Assembly: GCA_964598235.1 (NCBI GenBank)
Contig: CAZRAY010000019.1
Location: forward strand, 1-34,150
Origin: UBA652 sp964598235
Lineage (GTDB): Bacteria > Pseudomonadota > Gammaproteobacteria > Nitrosococcales > Methylophagaceae
Direction of reading: 5' to 3'
DNA: 34,150 nucleotides
Shown here: positions 8,257-17,117 of the stretch, piece after piece
How the letters are laid out: each line of letters begins with the position of its first letter
Position numbering within the stretch: position 1 is the stretch's first letter
The notes under the pieces: generated by a model
The model's input: the letters and a program-made list of their open reading frames with translations, nothing else
What the model was told of the DNA's origin: nothing
Database searches by the model: none
Translations under genes and position numbers: made by a program

Positions 8257-9708
8257 ATGCAGCTGTTAACGATTCAAAGATTGTTAGGTGTGTTGCTGGC
8301 GGTGTTTAGCATCACGATGCTGCCACCACTGGCTGTGTCGCTGTTTTATCAAGATGGCGCGAGTGAGGCTTTTTTCACTGCTTTTTTGGTTTTATTAGGA
8401 ACAGGCATTGTTGCTTGGTTCCCGGCCCGCAAGCATCGTAAAGAATTGCGGACGCGAGATGGTTTTTTGGTGGTTGTTTTATTCTGGCTGACGTTGGGAT
8501 TATCAGGTGCAGTGCCCCTATTTTTAACCAGCATGCCTGAAATGAGCATTACCGATGCGGTGTTTGAATCCATGTCGGGTTTAACCACGACAGGTGCAAC
8601 TGTTTTAATCGGCTTAGATAATCTGCCTGAATCTGTTTTATTCTATCGCCAGATGTTGCAATGGTTAGGCGGTATGGGGATTGTTGTACTCGCGGTCGCT
8701 ATTTTGCCATTGCTTGGCGTCGGTGGCATGCAGCTCTATCGTGCGGAAACCCCAGGGCCGATGAAAGATTCCAAACTTACCCCCCGCATTACCGAAACGG
8801 CAAAAGCCCTTTGGTATATCTATCTCACGCTTACGATTGCTTGTGCGGCAGCTTATTATATGGCGGGCATGACGTTATTTGATGCGGTTGGCCATAGCTT
8901 TTCCACCATTGCCATTGGCGGCTTCTCTACCCACGATGCCAGCATGGGTTATTTTAATAGTGCGACAATAGAAATGATCGCTGTCGGCTTTATGTTGCTG
9001 GCAGGCATGAATTTCTCATTGCATTTCTTGGCTTGGCGGCATAAAAGTGTGCGCCATTATTTATCCGATCCTGAGATGCGGGTCTATCTGTTGATTTTAC
9101 TGTTGGTTGCTATTGTTGCATCAGGTTATCTCTACTTAACACGCACCTTTGAAGACCCCTGGACGGCGATTCATCAGGGTATTTTCCAAACGGTTTCTAT
9201 TGGCACTACCGCCGGCTTCACCACTACCGATTATTCACTCTGGCCGGGCTTTCTACCGATCCTATTATTGATGGTCAGCTATGTTGGCGGCTGTGCAGGT
9301 TCAACAGGCGGCGGGATGAAAGTGGTTCGTGTCATGTTGCTTTTCAAACAAGGCTACCGTGAGGTCTTGAGGTTGATACACCCTGATGGCGTATTTGCGA
9401 TTAAGATCGGTGATAAGGCGCTGCAACCCAAAGTGGTGGGTGCGGTGTGGGGCTTTTTCGCCATGTATGTATTTTGCTTTGGCATTATGTATTTATTCTT
9501 AATGGCAACGGGACTCGATTTGGTGACTGCTTTTTCAGCGGTAACCGCTTGCTTGAATAATCTTGGTCCAGGTTTGGGTGAGGTGGGGGCCAATTATGGC
9601 GATATTAATGCACCGTCTAAGTGGGTGCTCTGTGTGGCAATGTTGCTCGGCCGCTTAGAAATTTTCACTTTATTGGTCGTATTAAGCCCTGCTTTCTGGC
9701 GGCGATAA
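8257..9708 (+). CDS. trkH: Trk-type potassium uptake protein TrkH
   Basis: Potassium-translocating membrane subunit of a Trk system, 483 residues, the usual size. The four pore-loop repeats are recognisable: SGLTTTGATVL (about 107-117), IAIGGFSTHDASM (about 220-230), SIGTTAGFTTTDY (about 313-325) and CLNNLGPGLGEVG near 430, each keeping the filter glycine. The helix-breaking GCAGSTGGGMKVVR segment is also present. A strong AGGGAAGG precedes the ATG. TrkH normally needs the NAD-binding regulator TrkA, which is not in this window. The last base of its stop codon is the first base of the next gene. Confidence 0.95.
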   Translation: MQLLTIQRLLGVLLAVFSITMLPPLAVSLFYQDGASEAFFTAFLVLLGTGIVAWFPARKHRKELRTRDGFLVVVLFWLTLGLSGAVPLFLTSMPEMSITDAVFESMSGLTTTGATVLIGLDNLPESVLFYRQMLQWLGGMGIVVLAVAILPLLGVGGMQLYRAETPGPMKDSKLTPRITETAKALWYIYLTLTIACAAAYYMAGMTLFDAVGHSFSTIAIGGFSTHDASMGYFNSATIEMIAVGFMLLAGMNFSLHFLAWRHKSVRHYLSDPEMRVYLLILLLVAIVASGYLYLTRTFEDPWTAIHQGIFQTVSIGTTAGFTTTDYSLWPGFLPILLLMVSYVGGCAGSTGGGMKVVRVMLLFKQGYREVLRLIHPDGVFAIKIGDKALQPKVVGAVWGFFAMYVFCFGIMYLFLMATGLDLVTAFSAVTACLNNLGPGLGEVGANYGDINAPSKWVLCVAMLLGRLEIFTLLVVLSPAFWRR

Positions 9709-10280
9709 TGGCGGCTATCGCTGATAAATGGAACCAGATTTATCAACAGCAGACAGGCGCGCCAATCGTTGCCGAGATACTAAATCGTTATCAACATTGT
9801 TTACCCAAGCAGGGTGTCGCGCTGGATTTAGCGTCTGGGCGGGGCGGGAATGCGTTATTGCTTGCTAGAGCGGGTCTGCAAACGATGGCATGGGATATTT
9901 CAGTGCTTGCCGTTGAGCGGTGTCAGCAAATAGCGGATGAGGAAGGTTTGCCTTTGGTGGCAAGTGTTCGGGATGTTGAAGCGATGCCGCCGGCGCCAGA
10001 AAGTCTTGATGTGCTGGTGGTGAGCCAGTTTTTGCATCGGCCTATTTGCGGTGATTTAGTGGCGGCATTACGGCCAAATGGCTTATTATTTTACCAAACG
10101 CATACTGTGCATAAACTGGCAGGTGTGGGACCAAAAAATTCCGATTATATATTGCAAGATAACGAGTTATTAACCTTGTTTTCAGATCTGCAAATACGGG
10201 CATATCATGAACCGACTGGATACGGTGCGGCACAGGATGTTTTTCAAGGCCAAGCGGGGCTGGTGGCAGAGAAAAGATAA
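9708..10280 (+). CDS. Class I SAM-dependent methyltransferase, TehB-like
   Basis: Small cytoplasmic methyltransferase of 190 residues counted from the ATG at 9708, which overlaps the trkH stop (TAATG). The frame is open back to 9621 inside trkH, but the N-terminus AAIADKWNQIYQQQ is the normal start for these proteins. The SAM-binding motif I is LDLASGRGGNALLLARAG, followed by MAWDIS, then DVLVVSQFLHRP at the post-motif position. The YQTHTVHKLAGVGPKNSDY segment and the C-terminal ELLTLF...YHEP part resemble TehB-type enzymes, some of which give tellurite or thiopurine tolerance. The substrate cannot be predicted. It is probably co-transcribed with trkH. Confidence 0.85.
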   Translation: MAAIADKWNQIYQQQTGAPIVAEILNRYQHCLPKQGVALDLASGRGGNALLLARAGLQTMAWDISVLAVERCQQIADEEGLPLVASVRDVEAMPPAPESLDVLVVSQFLHRPICGDLVAALRPNGLLFYQTHTVHKLAGVGPKNSDYILQDNELLTLFSDLQIRAYHEPTGYGAAQDVFQGQAGLVAEKR

Positions 10281-10283
10281 AGC

Positions 10284-10311
10284 TTGCTGTATAGCAAATT
10301 AGCAGTATAAT
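10284..10311 (+). promoter_or_regulatory. Sigma-70 promoter of rpmE
   Basis: TTGCTG at 10284-10289 and a perfect TATAAT at 10306-10311 are 16 bases apart, just after the preceding gene's stop. Transcription would start near 10318, leaving a leader of about 60 bases before rpmE. Confidence 0.75.
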
Positions 10312-10328
10312 ATCTGGTCTTATTTAGT

Positions 10329-10346
10329 CTATGCGGTTTTGCATAG
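10329..10346 (+). promoter_or_regulatory. Hairpin in the rpmE leader
   Basis: CTATGC at 10329-10334 and GCATAG at 10341-10346 form a six-pair stem with loop GGTTTT, extendable by two G-U pairs. It sits 30 bases before the rpmE start. L31 mRNA leaders in enterobacteria are known to be autogenously regulated, so this stem is a candidate L31 binding site; that role is inference. Confidence 0.4.
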
Positions 10347-10376
10347 GTGAATTGAATTTAAAGAGAGCAATATATT

Positions 10377-10577
10377 ATGAAAGCAGATATCCATCCAGAA
10401 TACAGTGAAATCGAAGTGAAATGTAGCTGTGGTAACACCTTCAAAACACGTTCTACACGTACGGAAGCATTGAGCTTAGATGTGTGTTCAGAATGCCACC
10501 CATTTTACACGGGCAAGCAAAAAGTATTGGATACTGCTGGCCGCGTTGACAAATTCCGTCAAAAATACGGTAAATAA
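10377..10577 (+). CDS. rpmE: 50S ribosomal protein L31, zinc-binding form
   Basis: Ribosomal protein L31 of 66 residues, which bridges the large subunit to the head of the small subunit. It begins MKADIHPEYSEIEVKCSCG, and the zinc ligands are Cys16, Cys18, Cys37 and Cys40 (VKCSCGNTF ... DVCSECHPFYTGKQK), so this is the C+ type used when zinc is plentiful. The C-terminal RVDKFRQKYGK is typical. It is monocistronic: its own promoter and a leader hairpin lie upstream, and a short UUCG hairpin and a new promoter lie downstream. The ribosome binding site is AGAG about ten bases before ATG. Confidence 0.97.
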   Translation: MKADIHPEYSEIEVKCSCGNTFKTRSTRTEALSLDVCSECHPFYTGKQKVLDTAGRVDKFRQKYGK

Positions 10578-10584
10578 GCGTTAC

Positions 10585-10598
10585 TCAGCTTCGGCTGA
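10585..10598 (+). terminator. UUCG-capped hairpin after rpmE, weak terminator
   Basis: TCAGC at 10585-10589 pairs with GCTGA at 10594-10598 around a stable TTCG tetraloop, eight bases after the rpmE stop. Only a short T-run (TTTT at 10611) follows, so termination may be partial or the stem may protect the 3' end. Confidence 0.35.
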
Positions 10599-10616
10599 AC
10601 TCTGGATCAATTTTAG

Positions 10617-10646
10617 TTGTCGGAGTTTGCAGAGGGTGGTTATAAT
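10617..10646 (+). promoter_or_regulatory. Sigma-70 promoter of the M48 protease gene
   Basis: TTGTCG at 10617-10622 and a perfect TATAAT at 10641-10646 are 18 bases apart. The start point would be near 10653, giving a leader of about 30 bases that carries AAGGA. Confidence 0.6.
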
Positions 10647-10681
10647 GGATTTGAAATAATTCATTCAAAAAAGGAAAAATG

Positions 10682-12169
10682 ATGATGAAACCAATACAAA
10701 CTGGTATCACAATCGCGCAAAGCCTCCGCCTTCTGGTGGGGGCTTTGTTGTTTTTGACATTAGTGGGCTGTGCAACAAACCCGGTGAGTGGTAAGTCAAA
10801 TTTTGTAACGATAAGTGAAGATCAAGAAATTGAAATTGGGCGTAAGAATCACCCGCAGATCATGAAGGAGTTTGGTAAATATGAGAATGTGGCATTACAG
10901 ACTTATGTGCAATCAGTTGGCGCGCAGTTAGCAGCGCAAAGCCATCGGCCTAATTTAATTTATCGTTTCACCGTGTTGGATTCACCGGTTGTGAACGCGT
11001 TTGCCTTACCAGGTGGTTATATTTATATCACACGAGGCCTGATGAGTTATTTGAACTCGGAAGCGGAATTAGCCGCGGTATTGGGCCATGAAATTGGCCA
11101 TGTCACTGCACGACATGGTGTGCGTCAACAAAGTGCTAATCAAGCGGCACAATTTGGTTATGCAATTGGCGCTTTATTATTGCCTAGCTTGCGCTCTAAG
11201 GCAGGGCAACAAGCCTTTAACATGTTGGGTGGCGCCTTGCTTAGTGGCTATGGCCGAGAACATGAACTGGAGTCTGATCGATTAGGGGCGCAATATTTGG
11301 CGAAGTCAGGCTATGATCCTCAGGCAATGATTGAGGTTATTGGTGTGTTGAAAGATCAGGAAATATTTGGGCAAGAGCAAGCGAAAAAATTAGGCCAGAA
11401 ACCGCAGGGGTACCATGGTGTGTTTGCGAGCCATCCTGCGAACGATACACGGTTACAACAGGTGGTGGGCGAAGCAACACGCTTGGCTATTGCGGGAGAG
11501 AATAAAATTGGCCGTCAAGTTTATTTAGAACAGACGGATGGTTTAGTGTTTGGTGATAGCGAGGCACAAGGTATTCGTTCAGGTCGACACTTTTATCATG
11601 GGCCGATGGGGTTTGCGCTTGATTTTCCTGAACGCTGGCAGATCCAGAACAAGCCAAGCAAATTAGTGGCCATTGCGCCCGGTGGCGAGGCCTTTATAGA
11701 GGTTCAAGTTGACGATGTTAACCGTAAGATACCGCCGAAAGAGTTTATAAAAACGCGATTAAAAATTGAGAGATTGCAGGATGGTGAGCGGATTAAAAGC
11801 AATGGTTTGAAGGGCTATACGGGAATAGCAGAAACGAAAGAAGGTCGGCCTATCAGAGTGTCAGTAGTGTATTTCCGAGATCAAGCGTTTATGTTTTTTG
11901 GGGCGGTGAAAGATCCACGAGCCTTTAATCGATATGATGACGCCTTTGTTGAGACAGCAAGAAGCTTGCATACTTTGCTAAGAAGTGAGCAGCATTTAGC
12001 TAAGGCGAAGCGTTTGGGTGTTGTCAGGGTTGGCAAACGTGATTCTTATGCAAACTGGGCCAAACAATCCCCTATTAGTAATAGTCCGTTACAACAATTA
12101 CGCTTGTTGAACGATGATTACCCGAATGGTGAATTAGAACGCGGACAATATGCTAAGCAGGTGCAATAA
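10682..12169 (+). CDS. M48-family zinc metalloprotease, predicted lipoprotein
   Basis: A 495-residue M48 protease with an N-terminal lipoprotein signal (LVGALLFLTLVGC), placing it in the periplasm on a membrane. The zinc motif HEIGH is at about residue 136-140 and the distal ligand region is GREHELESDRLGAQYL near 192-206. This half resembles BepA/LoiP-type proteases, which degrade misassembled outer-membrane proteins. The C-terminal 200 residues are not the TPR repeats of BepA but a different domain (FYHGPMGFALDFPERWQI onward), common in longer family members. Three ATG codons stand in a row at 10679, 10682 and 10685; AAGGA at 10671-10675 is too close to the first, so the second or third is likelier. 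It is monocistronic and convergent with mrcA, with 12 bases between the two stops. Confidence 0.88.
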   Translation: MMKPIQTGITIAQSLRLLVGALLFLTLVGCATNPVSGKSNFVTISEDQEIEIGRKNHPQIMKEFGKYENVALQTYVQSVGAQLAAQSHRPNLIYRFTVLDSPVVNAFALPGGYIYITRGLMSYLNSEAELAAVLGHEIGHVTARHGVRQQSANQAAQFGYAIGALLLPSLRSKAGQQAFNMLGGALLSGYGREHELESDRLGAQYLAKSGYDPQAMIEVIGVLKDQEIFGQEQAKKLGQKPQGYHGVFASHPANDTRLQQVVGEATRLAIAGENKIGRQVYLEQTDGLVFGDSEAQGIRSGRHFYHGPMGFALDFPERWQIQNKPSKLVAIAPGGEAFIEVQVDDVNRKIPPKEFIKTRLKIERLQDGERIKSNGLKGYTGIAETKEGRPIRVSVVYFRDQAFMFFGAVKDPRAFNRYDDAFVETARSLHTLLRSEQHLAKAKRLGVVRVGKRDSYANWAKQSPISNSPLQQLRLLNDDYPNGELERGQYAKQVQ

Positions 12170-12181
12170 CGCCGGGATTGC

Positions 12182-14599
12182 TTAGAATAAATCGGCAGCA
12201 GAAGAAGCATTGCCACCTGCTTCAACGGTGAGCGGTGCTGATTTTGCAGGCACAAATTCCGTTCGGAAAGATTCAGAAATGGGTTTTTCGGTGCCGGCAT
12301 TTGCGAGCAAACCTGTTTTTGCATCGATGGTAACCGTTGTCATGCCAGCCGGTTTTTTAAGCGGTGTATTCGGAATGCCATCTAGCGCCACTTTCATAAA
12401 ATCCATCCACATGGGTAAGGCTGCCTTGCCACCATATTCGCCGCGGCCGAGTGTTTTAGGCGTGTCAAAACCGACCCAACTGATGGCGACTAACTCCGGA
12501 TGAAAACCATTAAACCAGGCATCAACTTGGTCATTTGTGGTGCCCGTTTTACCTGCGAGATCTTTGCGGCCCAATTTGAGTGCCCGTCGTGCCGTACCAA
12601 AGCTAACGACGTCACGCAGCATGCTGTTCATGATGTAGGCATTTTGTGGTGTGATAATACGGGGTGCGGCATTAAAGCCTGCTTGCACAGGGTTATCCGT
12701 CTCTACATCAAGGTGACAAGTATCACAAACGGTAGCGGGCTCAGCTTGCATGAGAATATTGCCATTGCCATCTTCAATACGCTGAATAAAGTAAGGCTCA
12801 ATCAAATAACCGCCATTGGCCAATGCGGCATAGGCGCGCGCCATATCCCAAGGTCGCGCACTGCCACTGCCAAGTGCCATGGATAAGTCTTGCGGCATTT
12901 GTTTGGCATCGAAGCCAAATTTTTGCACATAGCCCATGACGGTTGGAATGCCTAAGTCACGCAATAGTCGGATGGAAACAAGATTACGAGAGTGTGTGAG
13001 CGCAAGACGAAGGCGTGTAGGCCCAAAGAATTTGCCGCTGGCATTCGCAGGGCGCCATGCTTTTTCTAAGCCTGGGCCATCAAATACGACAGGCGCATCA
13101 TTAACGAGTGTAGCTGCCGTGTAGCCATTTTCTAATGCGGCAGAATATAGGAAGGGTTTGAAGCCTGACCCTGGCTGGCGTTGAGATTGGATAACACGGT
13201 TAAATTTGCTTTGGAAGTACTCAAATCCGCCATTGAGGGCGGTAATCGCACCATCAAAAGGAGACACGGCAATCAGTGCTCCTTGTGCCTGCGGGAGCTG
13301 GGCGAGTTGCCATTCTGTTGTTGTGATTGGTTCAGCATTTTTTTCAGGTTTTTGGGTGGCATCTTGTTTGGTGAGGTAAACGATGTCTCCTCGTGCGAGG
13401 ACATCATTGGCAGATTTAATTTTTGGGCCTCGTTTATCGGTATCAATATAAGGCCGCGCCCATGTGAGCGACTTACTTTCGAATGAAACATCGCCATGTT
13501 CACGCGCATGGAGGTAAACAGCTTTATCTTGGATAGACAAGACAAGGGCAGGAATGAGGGGGCCAATGGAGTCGTGGTCTTTTAATATTTCTTCAAAGGC
13601 TTGCGCATCGGCAGATTCGTCAAGGGTTACTTGCGTAAGCGGGCCTCGGAAGCCATGGCGACGGTCGTAAGCCAGTAACGCATTGTGCATACCGTCATTT
13701 GCGGCTTGTTGGTGGGGAGCGCGTAAGGTGGTGTAAACGTTATAACCATTATTATAGACGTCGTCGCCATATTCCTCGATCATGTGCTTACGAACCATTT
13801 CCGCAACAAAAGGTGCGTGAACTTCAATGTCTCGTTGATGGTAGCGCGCAGTGACGGGACTTGCCTTACCGGCAGTCAGTTCTTGTTCACTGATCATTTT
13901 TAATTCAAACATGCGTCGTAAGACATAATCCCGACGTAACTGTGCGCGATCAGGATTAATGATGGGATTGAATTTTGAGGGTGCCTTTGGCAGACCAGCG
14001 ATCATGGCAAATTGTGGCAGACTCAACTCACTTAAATCTTTGCCATAATAAACTTTCGCGGCAGCACTGACACCATAAGCACGATTACCAAGAAAAATTT
14101 TGTTGAGGTAGAGGGCTAAAATTTCTTGCTTCGTTAGCTTGTGTTCAATTTGCAGGGATAAAATAATTTCATTCAATTTTCGAAGATAGGTTTTTTCACG
14201 GCCTAAGAAGAAATTGCGCGCAACTTGCATCGTAATTGTGCTACCCCCTTGCGTTTTTTTACCTGTTGTAATTACACCATAGGCGGCACGCAGCAAACCT
14301 TGATAATCGACGCCAGGATGTTCAAAGAAACGATCATCTTCAGATGCTAAAATAGCTTGTACCATTTGTTCCGGGATATCCCGATATTCGACAGGAATAC
14401 GACGCTTATCGCCAAACTCAGCAATCAATAACCCTTCACTGCTGAAGACGCGCAAAGGCACTTGTAGTTGCACCTCTTTGAGGTTGTCTGTTGTGGGTAA
14501 TTGGGGGGCGAGGATGAAATATAACACGGCAATTGCAGCAACCCCGAGGATGGCAAAAGAAGTGAAAAAGAAAATAATGGTGCGAAAAAATCGGGTCAT
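12182..14599 (-). CDS. mrcA: Penicillin-binding protein 1A, bifunctional peptidoglycan synthase
   Basis: Class A PBP of 805 residues that polymerises and cross-links peptidoglycan in the periplasm. A single N-terminal membrane anchor (about 7-30) is followed by the GT51 glycosyltransferase with catalytic Glu87 in ASEDDRFFEH and the GGSTITMQVARN block at about 118-129. The OB-like insert typical of PBP1A lies between the two catalytic domains. The transpeptidase has the active-site SGFK at 478-481, SRN at 537-539 and KTG at 684-686. A Cys-x-x-Cys (VCDTCHLD, about 625 and 628) occurs where E. coli PBP1A also has one. It is divergent from pilM, the arrangement found in Pseudomonas and many relatives. 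Confidence 0.96.
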   Translation of the reverse strand: MTRFFRTIIFFFTSFAILGVAAIAVLYFILAPQLPTTDNLKEVQLQVPLRVFSSEGLLIAEFGDKRRIPVEYRDIPEQMVQAILASEDDRFFEHPGVDYQGLLRAAYGVITTGKKTQGGSTITMQVARNFFLGREKTYLRKLNEIILSLQIEHKLTKQEILALYLNKIFLGNRAYGVSAAAKVYYGKDLSELSLPQFAMIAGLPKAPSKFNPIINPDRAQLRRDYVLRRMFELKMISEQELTAGKASPVTARYHQRDIEVHAPFVAEMVRKHMIEEYGDDVYNNGYNVYTTLRAPHQQAANDGMHNALLAYDRRHGFRGPLTQVTLDESADAQAFEEILKDHDSIGPLIPALVLSIQDKAVYLHAREHGDVSFESKSLTWARPYIDTDKRGPKIKSANDVLARGDIVYLTKQDATQKPEKNAEPITTTEWQLAQLPQAQGALIAVSPFDGAITALNGGFEYFQSKFNRVIQSQRQPGSGFKPFLYSAALENGYTAATLVNDAPVVFDGPGLEKAWRPANASGKFFGPTRLRLALTHSRNLVSIRLLRDLGIPTVMGYVQKFGFDAKQMPQDLSMALGSGSARPWDMARAYAALANGGYLIEPYFIQRIEDGNGNILMQAEPATVCDTCHLDVETDNPVQAGFNAAPRIITPQNAYIMNSMLRDVVSFGTARRALKLGRKDLAGKTGTTNDQVDAWFNGFHPELVAISWVGFDTPKTLGRGEYGGKAALPMWMDFMKVALDGIPNTPLKKPAGMTTVTIDAKTGLLANAGTEKPISESFRTEFVPAKSAPLTVEAGGNASSAADLF

Positions 14600-14726
14600 A
14601 GGTCATCAATAAAATTTTAAGTAACATGCTTAGGGTACATGCATTTGCTGCGCGTATCAAAGGGAAGAAAAGCATAAGATGGCCAGCAAGGCGTGTTAAA
14701 GTAAGGCGGTCTTGGGTACAGATAGC

Positions 14727-14755
14727 TTGTGTTTTTAATGTGCTTGCATTATAGT
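14727..14755 (+). promoter_or_regulatory. Probable promoter of the pilMNOPQ operon
   Basis: In the 250-base gap between mrcA and pilM (14600-14849), TTGTGT at 14727-14732 and TATAGT at 14750-14755 are 17 bases apart and point toward pilM. The leader would be about 88 bases. I see no clear mrcA promoter on the other strand and no sigma-54 motif. Confidence 0.5.
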
Positions 14756-14849
14756 CGTGATAAATCACTTTAAGAATGACGGGTTAATTTTTGAATTTAG
14801 GTAACTATTTAAGTGCATCCCTAAACGGATAGGAAGGAATCGGGCAACC

Positions 14850-15908
14850 ATGTTTGGACAAAAAAAAACATCGCTACTAGGAATTGACATTAGCTCTTCT
14901 TCGGTTAAGGTGTTGGAGCTGGGTAAGCGCGGTGATCGCTATGCTGTAGAGGCGTATGCGGTGCAGCCATTGCCAGAAGAGGCAGTGGAAGAAGGGCGCA
15001 TTGTTAATGCGGCCGAAGTAAGCCGTGTAGTGAAGCGCGCGGTAAAACAATCGGGTGCAAAAGCAAAAGACGTGGCGGTGGCAGTGTCAGGCGCTTCCGT
15101 GATAACAAAAACAATTTCTGTGCCCAAAGACTTATCTGGCCGAGAATTAGAAGAACACGTCAATAGTGAGGCAGAACAATATATTCCTTACCCGCTTGAT
15201 GAAGTAATGCTGGATTTTGAGGTGGTGGGGCCATCTGAAGCTGATCCTGATGCCGTAGAGGTCATACTGGCTGCCTCACGTAGTGAAAACATTGAAGTAC
15301 GAATTGAATTACTAGAAGATGCGGGGTTGAAGGTAAAGGTAGTTGACGTACAGGCATACACTATGGAGAATGTTTTTCCGCTTGTAACACAGCATTTACC
15401 TAATTACGGACAAGGCATGACAGTTGCGTTGGTCGATATTGGCGCAACCGTTACAACGGTGAACGTGTTGCACGATGGAAAAATCGTTTATACCCGAGAG
15501 CAATCCTTTGGGGGGCGCTTATTAACAGAAGATATTGAGCGTTACTATGGTTTGTCTTATCAGGAAGCGGGACGAGCGAAGCGTGAAAATAATTTGCCAG
15601 AAGATTACGGGCAAAAGGTATTAGAACCATTCAAACGTACGATGACACAACAGATTACGCGATCGTTACAGTTTTTCTTTTCCGTTACGCGCCAACATCA
15701 AGCAATTGACCATATCGTATTGGCTGGAGGTTGCGCAAGCATCCCAGGGGTGGGTGAAATGCTGGAACAAGATACGGGAACGTCGACATCAATTGCTAAC
15801 CCTTTTGCCGATATGTTGCTGGGAGGCAAGGTTAAAGTACAAGCGCTAAGTAATGATGCGCCTGCTATGGTTACTGCATGTGGCTTAGCAATGAGGAGCT
15901 TTGACTGA
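14850..15908 (+). CDS. pilM: Type IV pilus assembly protein PilM
   Basis: Actin-like cytoplasmic ATPase of the type IV pilus alignment subcomplex, 352 residues. The nucleotide-binding fold is visible in LLGIDISSSSVKVLEL (phosphate 1), ALVDIGATVTTVNVLHDG (phosphate 2) and IVLAGGCASIPGVGEML (adenosine motif). PilM binds the conserved N-terminal INLLPWR peptide of PilN, which the next gene encodes. The ATG is preceded by AGGAAGGA with a rather long spacing of about 11 bases. It is the first gene of pilMNOPQ and its stop overlaps the pilN start by one base. Confidence 0.96.
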   Translation: MFGQKKTSLLGIDISSSSVKVLELGKRGDRYAVEAYAVQPLPEEAVEEGRIVNAAEVSRVVKRAVKQSGAKAKDVAVAVSGASVITKTISVPKDLSGRELEEHVNSEAEQYIPYPLDEVMLDFEVVGPSEADPDAVEVILAASRSENIEVRIELLEDAGLKVKVVDVQAYTMENVFPLVTQHLPNYGQGMTVALVDIGATVTTVNVLHDGKIVYTREQSFGGRLLTEDIERYYGLSYQEAGRAKRENNLPEDYGQKVLEPFKRTMTQQITRSLQFFFSVTRQHQAIDHIVLAGGCASIPGVGEMLEQDTGTSTSIANPFADMLLGGKVKVQALSNDAPAMVTACGLAMRSFD

Positions 15909-16486
15909 TGGCCCATATTAATTTGCTACCGTGGCGTGCAGAGCAACGTGCAATACGACAAAAAGATTTTTTCAAGGCAATGATTGCAGGGTTGTTAATA
16001 GCGGGGGGGCTCTTCTTTCTTGCAATACGTTATGTTGATGGCTTGCTTATGGAGCAATCTGATAGAAATACCTTCTTGCAACAAGAAATTACCAAGGTTG
16101 ATTTAAAAATAAAAGAAATAGAAGCGCTTGATGAGGAAAAAAACAATTTGGTTGCGCGAATGCAGGTTATTGAATCTTTACAGTTGAGTCGCCCTAAAAT
16201 TGTAAAAGTATTTGATGGTTTAGTGCGAAGCGTTCCTGCAGGGATTCATTTGGATAAGCTGACGCGGCAAGGAAACACGTTGACGCTTCAAGGTGTTGCA
16301 CAATCTAACGCTCGGGTGTCGGTGTTGATGCGTGAGTTAGACGATGGCACGGAGTTTGTGAAGCCCACCTTGGATGTTATTCAGCGGATATCAGCAACCG
16401 ACAATGCCATTCGGAAGTTTACCTTGCGTACGGATGAGTCTAAATTGAAGAAAGATAATGGAGAAGAAGATGGCCTCCTTGAATGA
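15908..16486 (+). CDS. pilN: Type IV pilus assembly protein PilN
   Basis: Bitopic inner-membrane protein of 192 residues. The cytoplasmic tail carries the INLLPWRAEQR motif (residues 4-14) that docks onto PilM. One membrane helix (about 26-44, MIAGLLIAGGLFFLAIRYV) is followed by a coiled-coil (about 50-90) and a periplasmic ferredoxin-like domain that pairs with PilO. Its 3' end overlaps the pilO reading frame, so translation is probably coupled. Confidence 0.95.
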   Translation: MAHINLLPWRAEQRAIRQKDFFKAMIAGLLIAGGLFFLAIRYVDGLLMEQSDRNTFLQQEITKVDLKIKEIEALDEEKNNLVARMQVIESLQLSRPKIVKVFDGLVRSVPAGIHLDKLTRQGNTLTLQGVAQSNARVSVLMRELDDGTEFVKPTLDVIQRISATDNAIRKFTLRTDESKLKKDNGEEDGLLE

Positions 16487-17117
16487 GTTAGATTTTAATG
16501 AAATAGGTGAATGGCCTGGTGCATTAAAAGTGATTTTTATTTTTATTTTATGTGCATTACTTTGGGGGGCAGGATATTACTTCATAGTTAAAGATAAGCG
16601 CGTTCAATTAGCGAGCCTCGAGCAAAAAGAACAAATGTTGAAATCGGATTTTGAATTAAAGCAAGCTCGAGCAGCAAACCTAGACGAATATAAGGCACAA
16701 TTAGAAGAAATTAAGGTCGTTTTTGGCACAATGTTACAACAGTTGCCAGGGAAAAGTGAGGTGGCTGATCTGTTGTTAGACATTTCGCGTGCAGGGCAGT
16801 CAAATGGCCTAGAGTTTGAGTTGTTCAGGCCTCAAGGCGAGCAACCACGGGACTTTTATGCGGAACTACCTATACAAATGGAGGTGACAGGGGGATATCA
16901 TCAATTTGGTGAATTTGTCAGTAGCTTAGCGGCGCTACCTAGAATTGTTACGCTCCATGACTTCACCATTGATAAAGTAGATGGTAGCGGTCGTCAAAGT
17001 GAAGCGGAAGCGGAAGCAGCAGATATGAAAATGACGATTACTGCGAAAACATATCGTTATTTTGATGATGAAGAGCTTGCTGTATTGGCAGCAGAAGAAG
17101 CGGAAGCCAACAAATGA
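16470..17117 (+). CDS. pilO: Type IV pilus assembly protein PilO
   Basis: Inner-membrane partner of PilN, 215 residues from the ATG at 16470. The N-terminal LNELDFNEIGEWPGALKV motif is typical and is followed by one membrane helix (FIFILCALLWGAGYYFIV), a coiled-coil and a periplasmic domain (LPIQMEVTGGYHQFGEFVSSLAALPRIV). The frame also offers an ATG at 16458, but GGAGAAG six bases before 16470 is a better ribosome site and gives the standard N-terminus. It overlaps the end of pilN by 17 bases and its stop overlaps the pilP start (ATGA). Confidence 0.93.
   Translation: MASLNELDFNEIGEWPGALKVIFIFILCALLWGAGYYFIVKDKRVQLASLEQKEQMLKSDFELKQARAANLDEYKAQLEEIKVVFGTMLQQLPGKSEVADLLLDISRAGQSNGLEFELFRPQGEQPRDFYAELPIQMEVTGGYHQFGEFVSSLAALPRIVTLHDFTIDKVDGSGRQSEAEAEAADMKMTITAKTYRYFDDEELAVLAAEEAEANK

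Noticed and set aside
12710..12740. Cys-x-x-Cys in PBP1A as a possible novel metal site
   Set aside because: E. coli PBP1A has a similar CPEC at the matching place, so this is a family feature and not new.
14600..14849. Sigma-54 promoter or regulatory RNA in the mrcA-pilM gap
   Set aside because: No GG-N10-GC motif at the right spacing and no strong hairpin with a T-run; only a sigma-70-like promoter could be supported.
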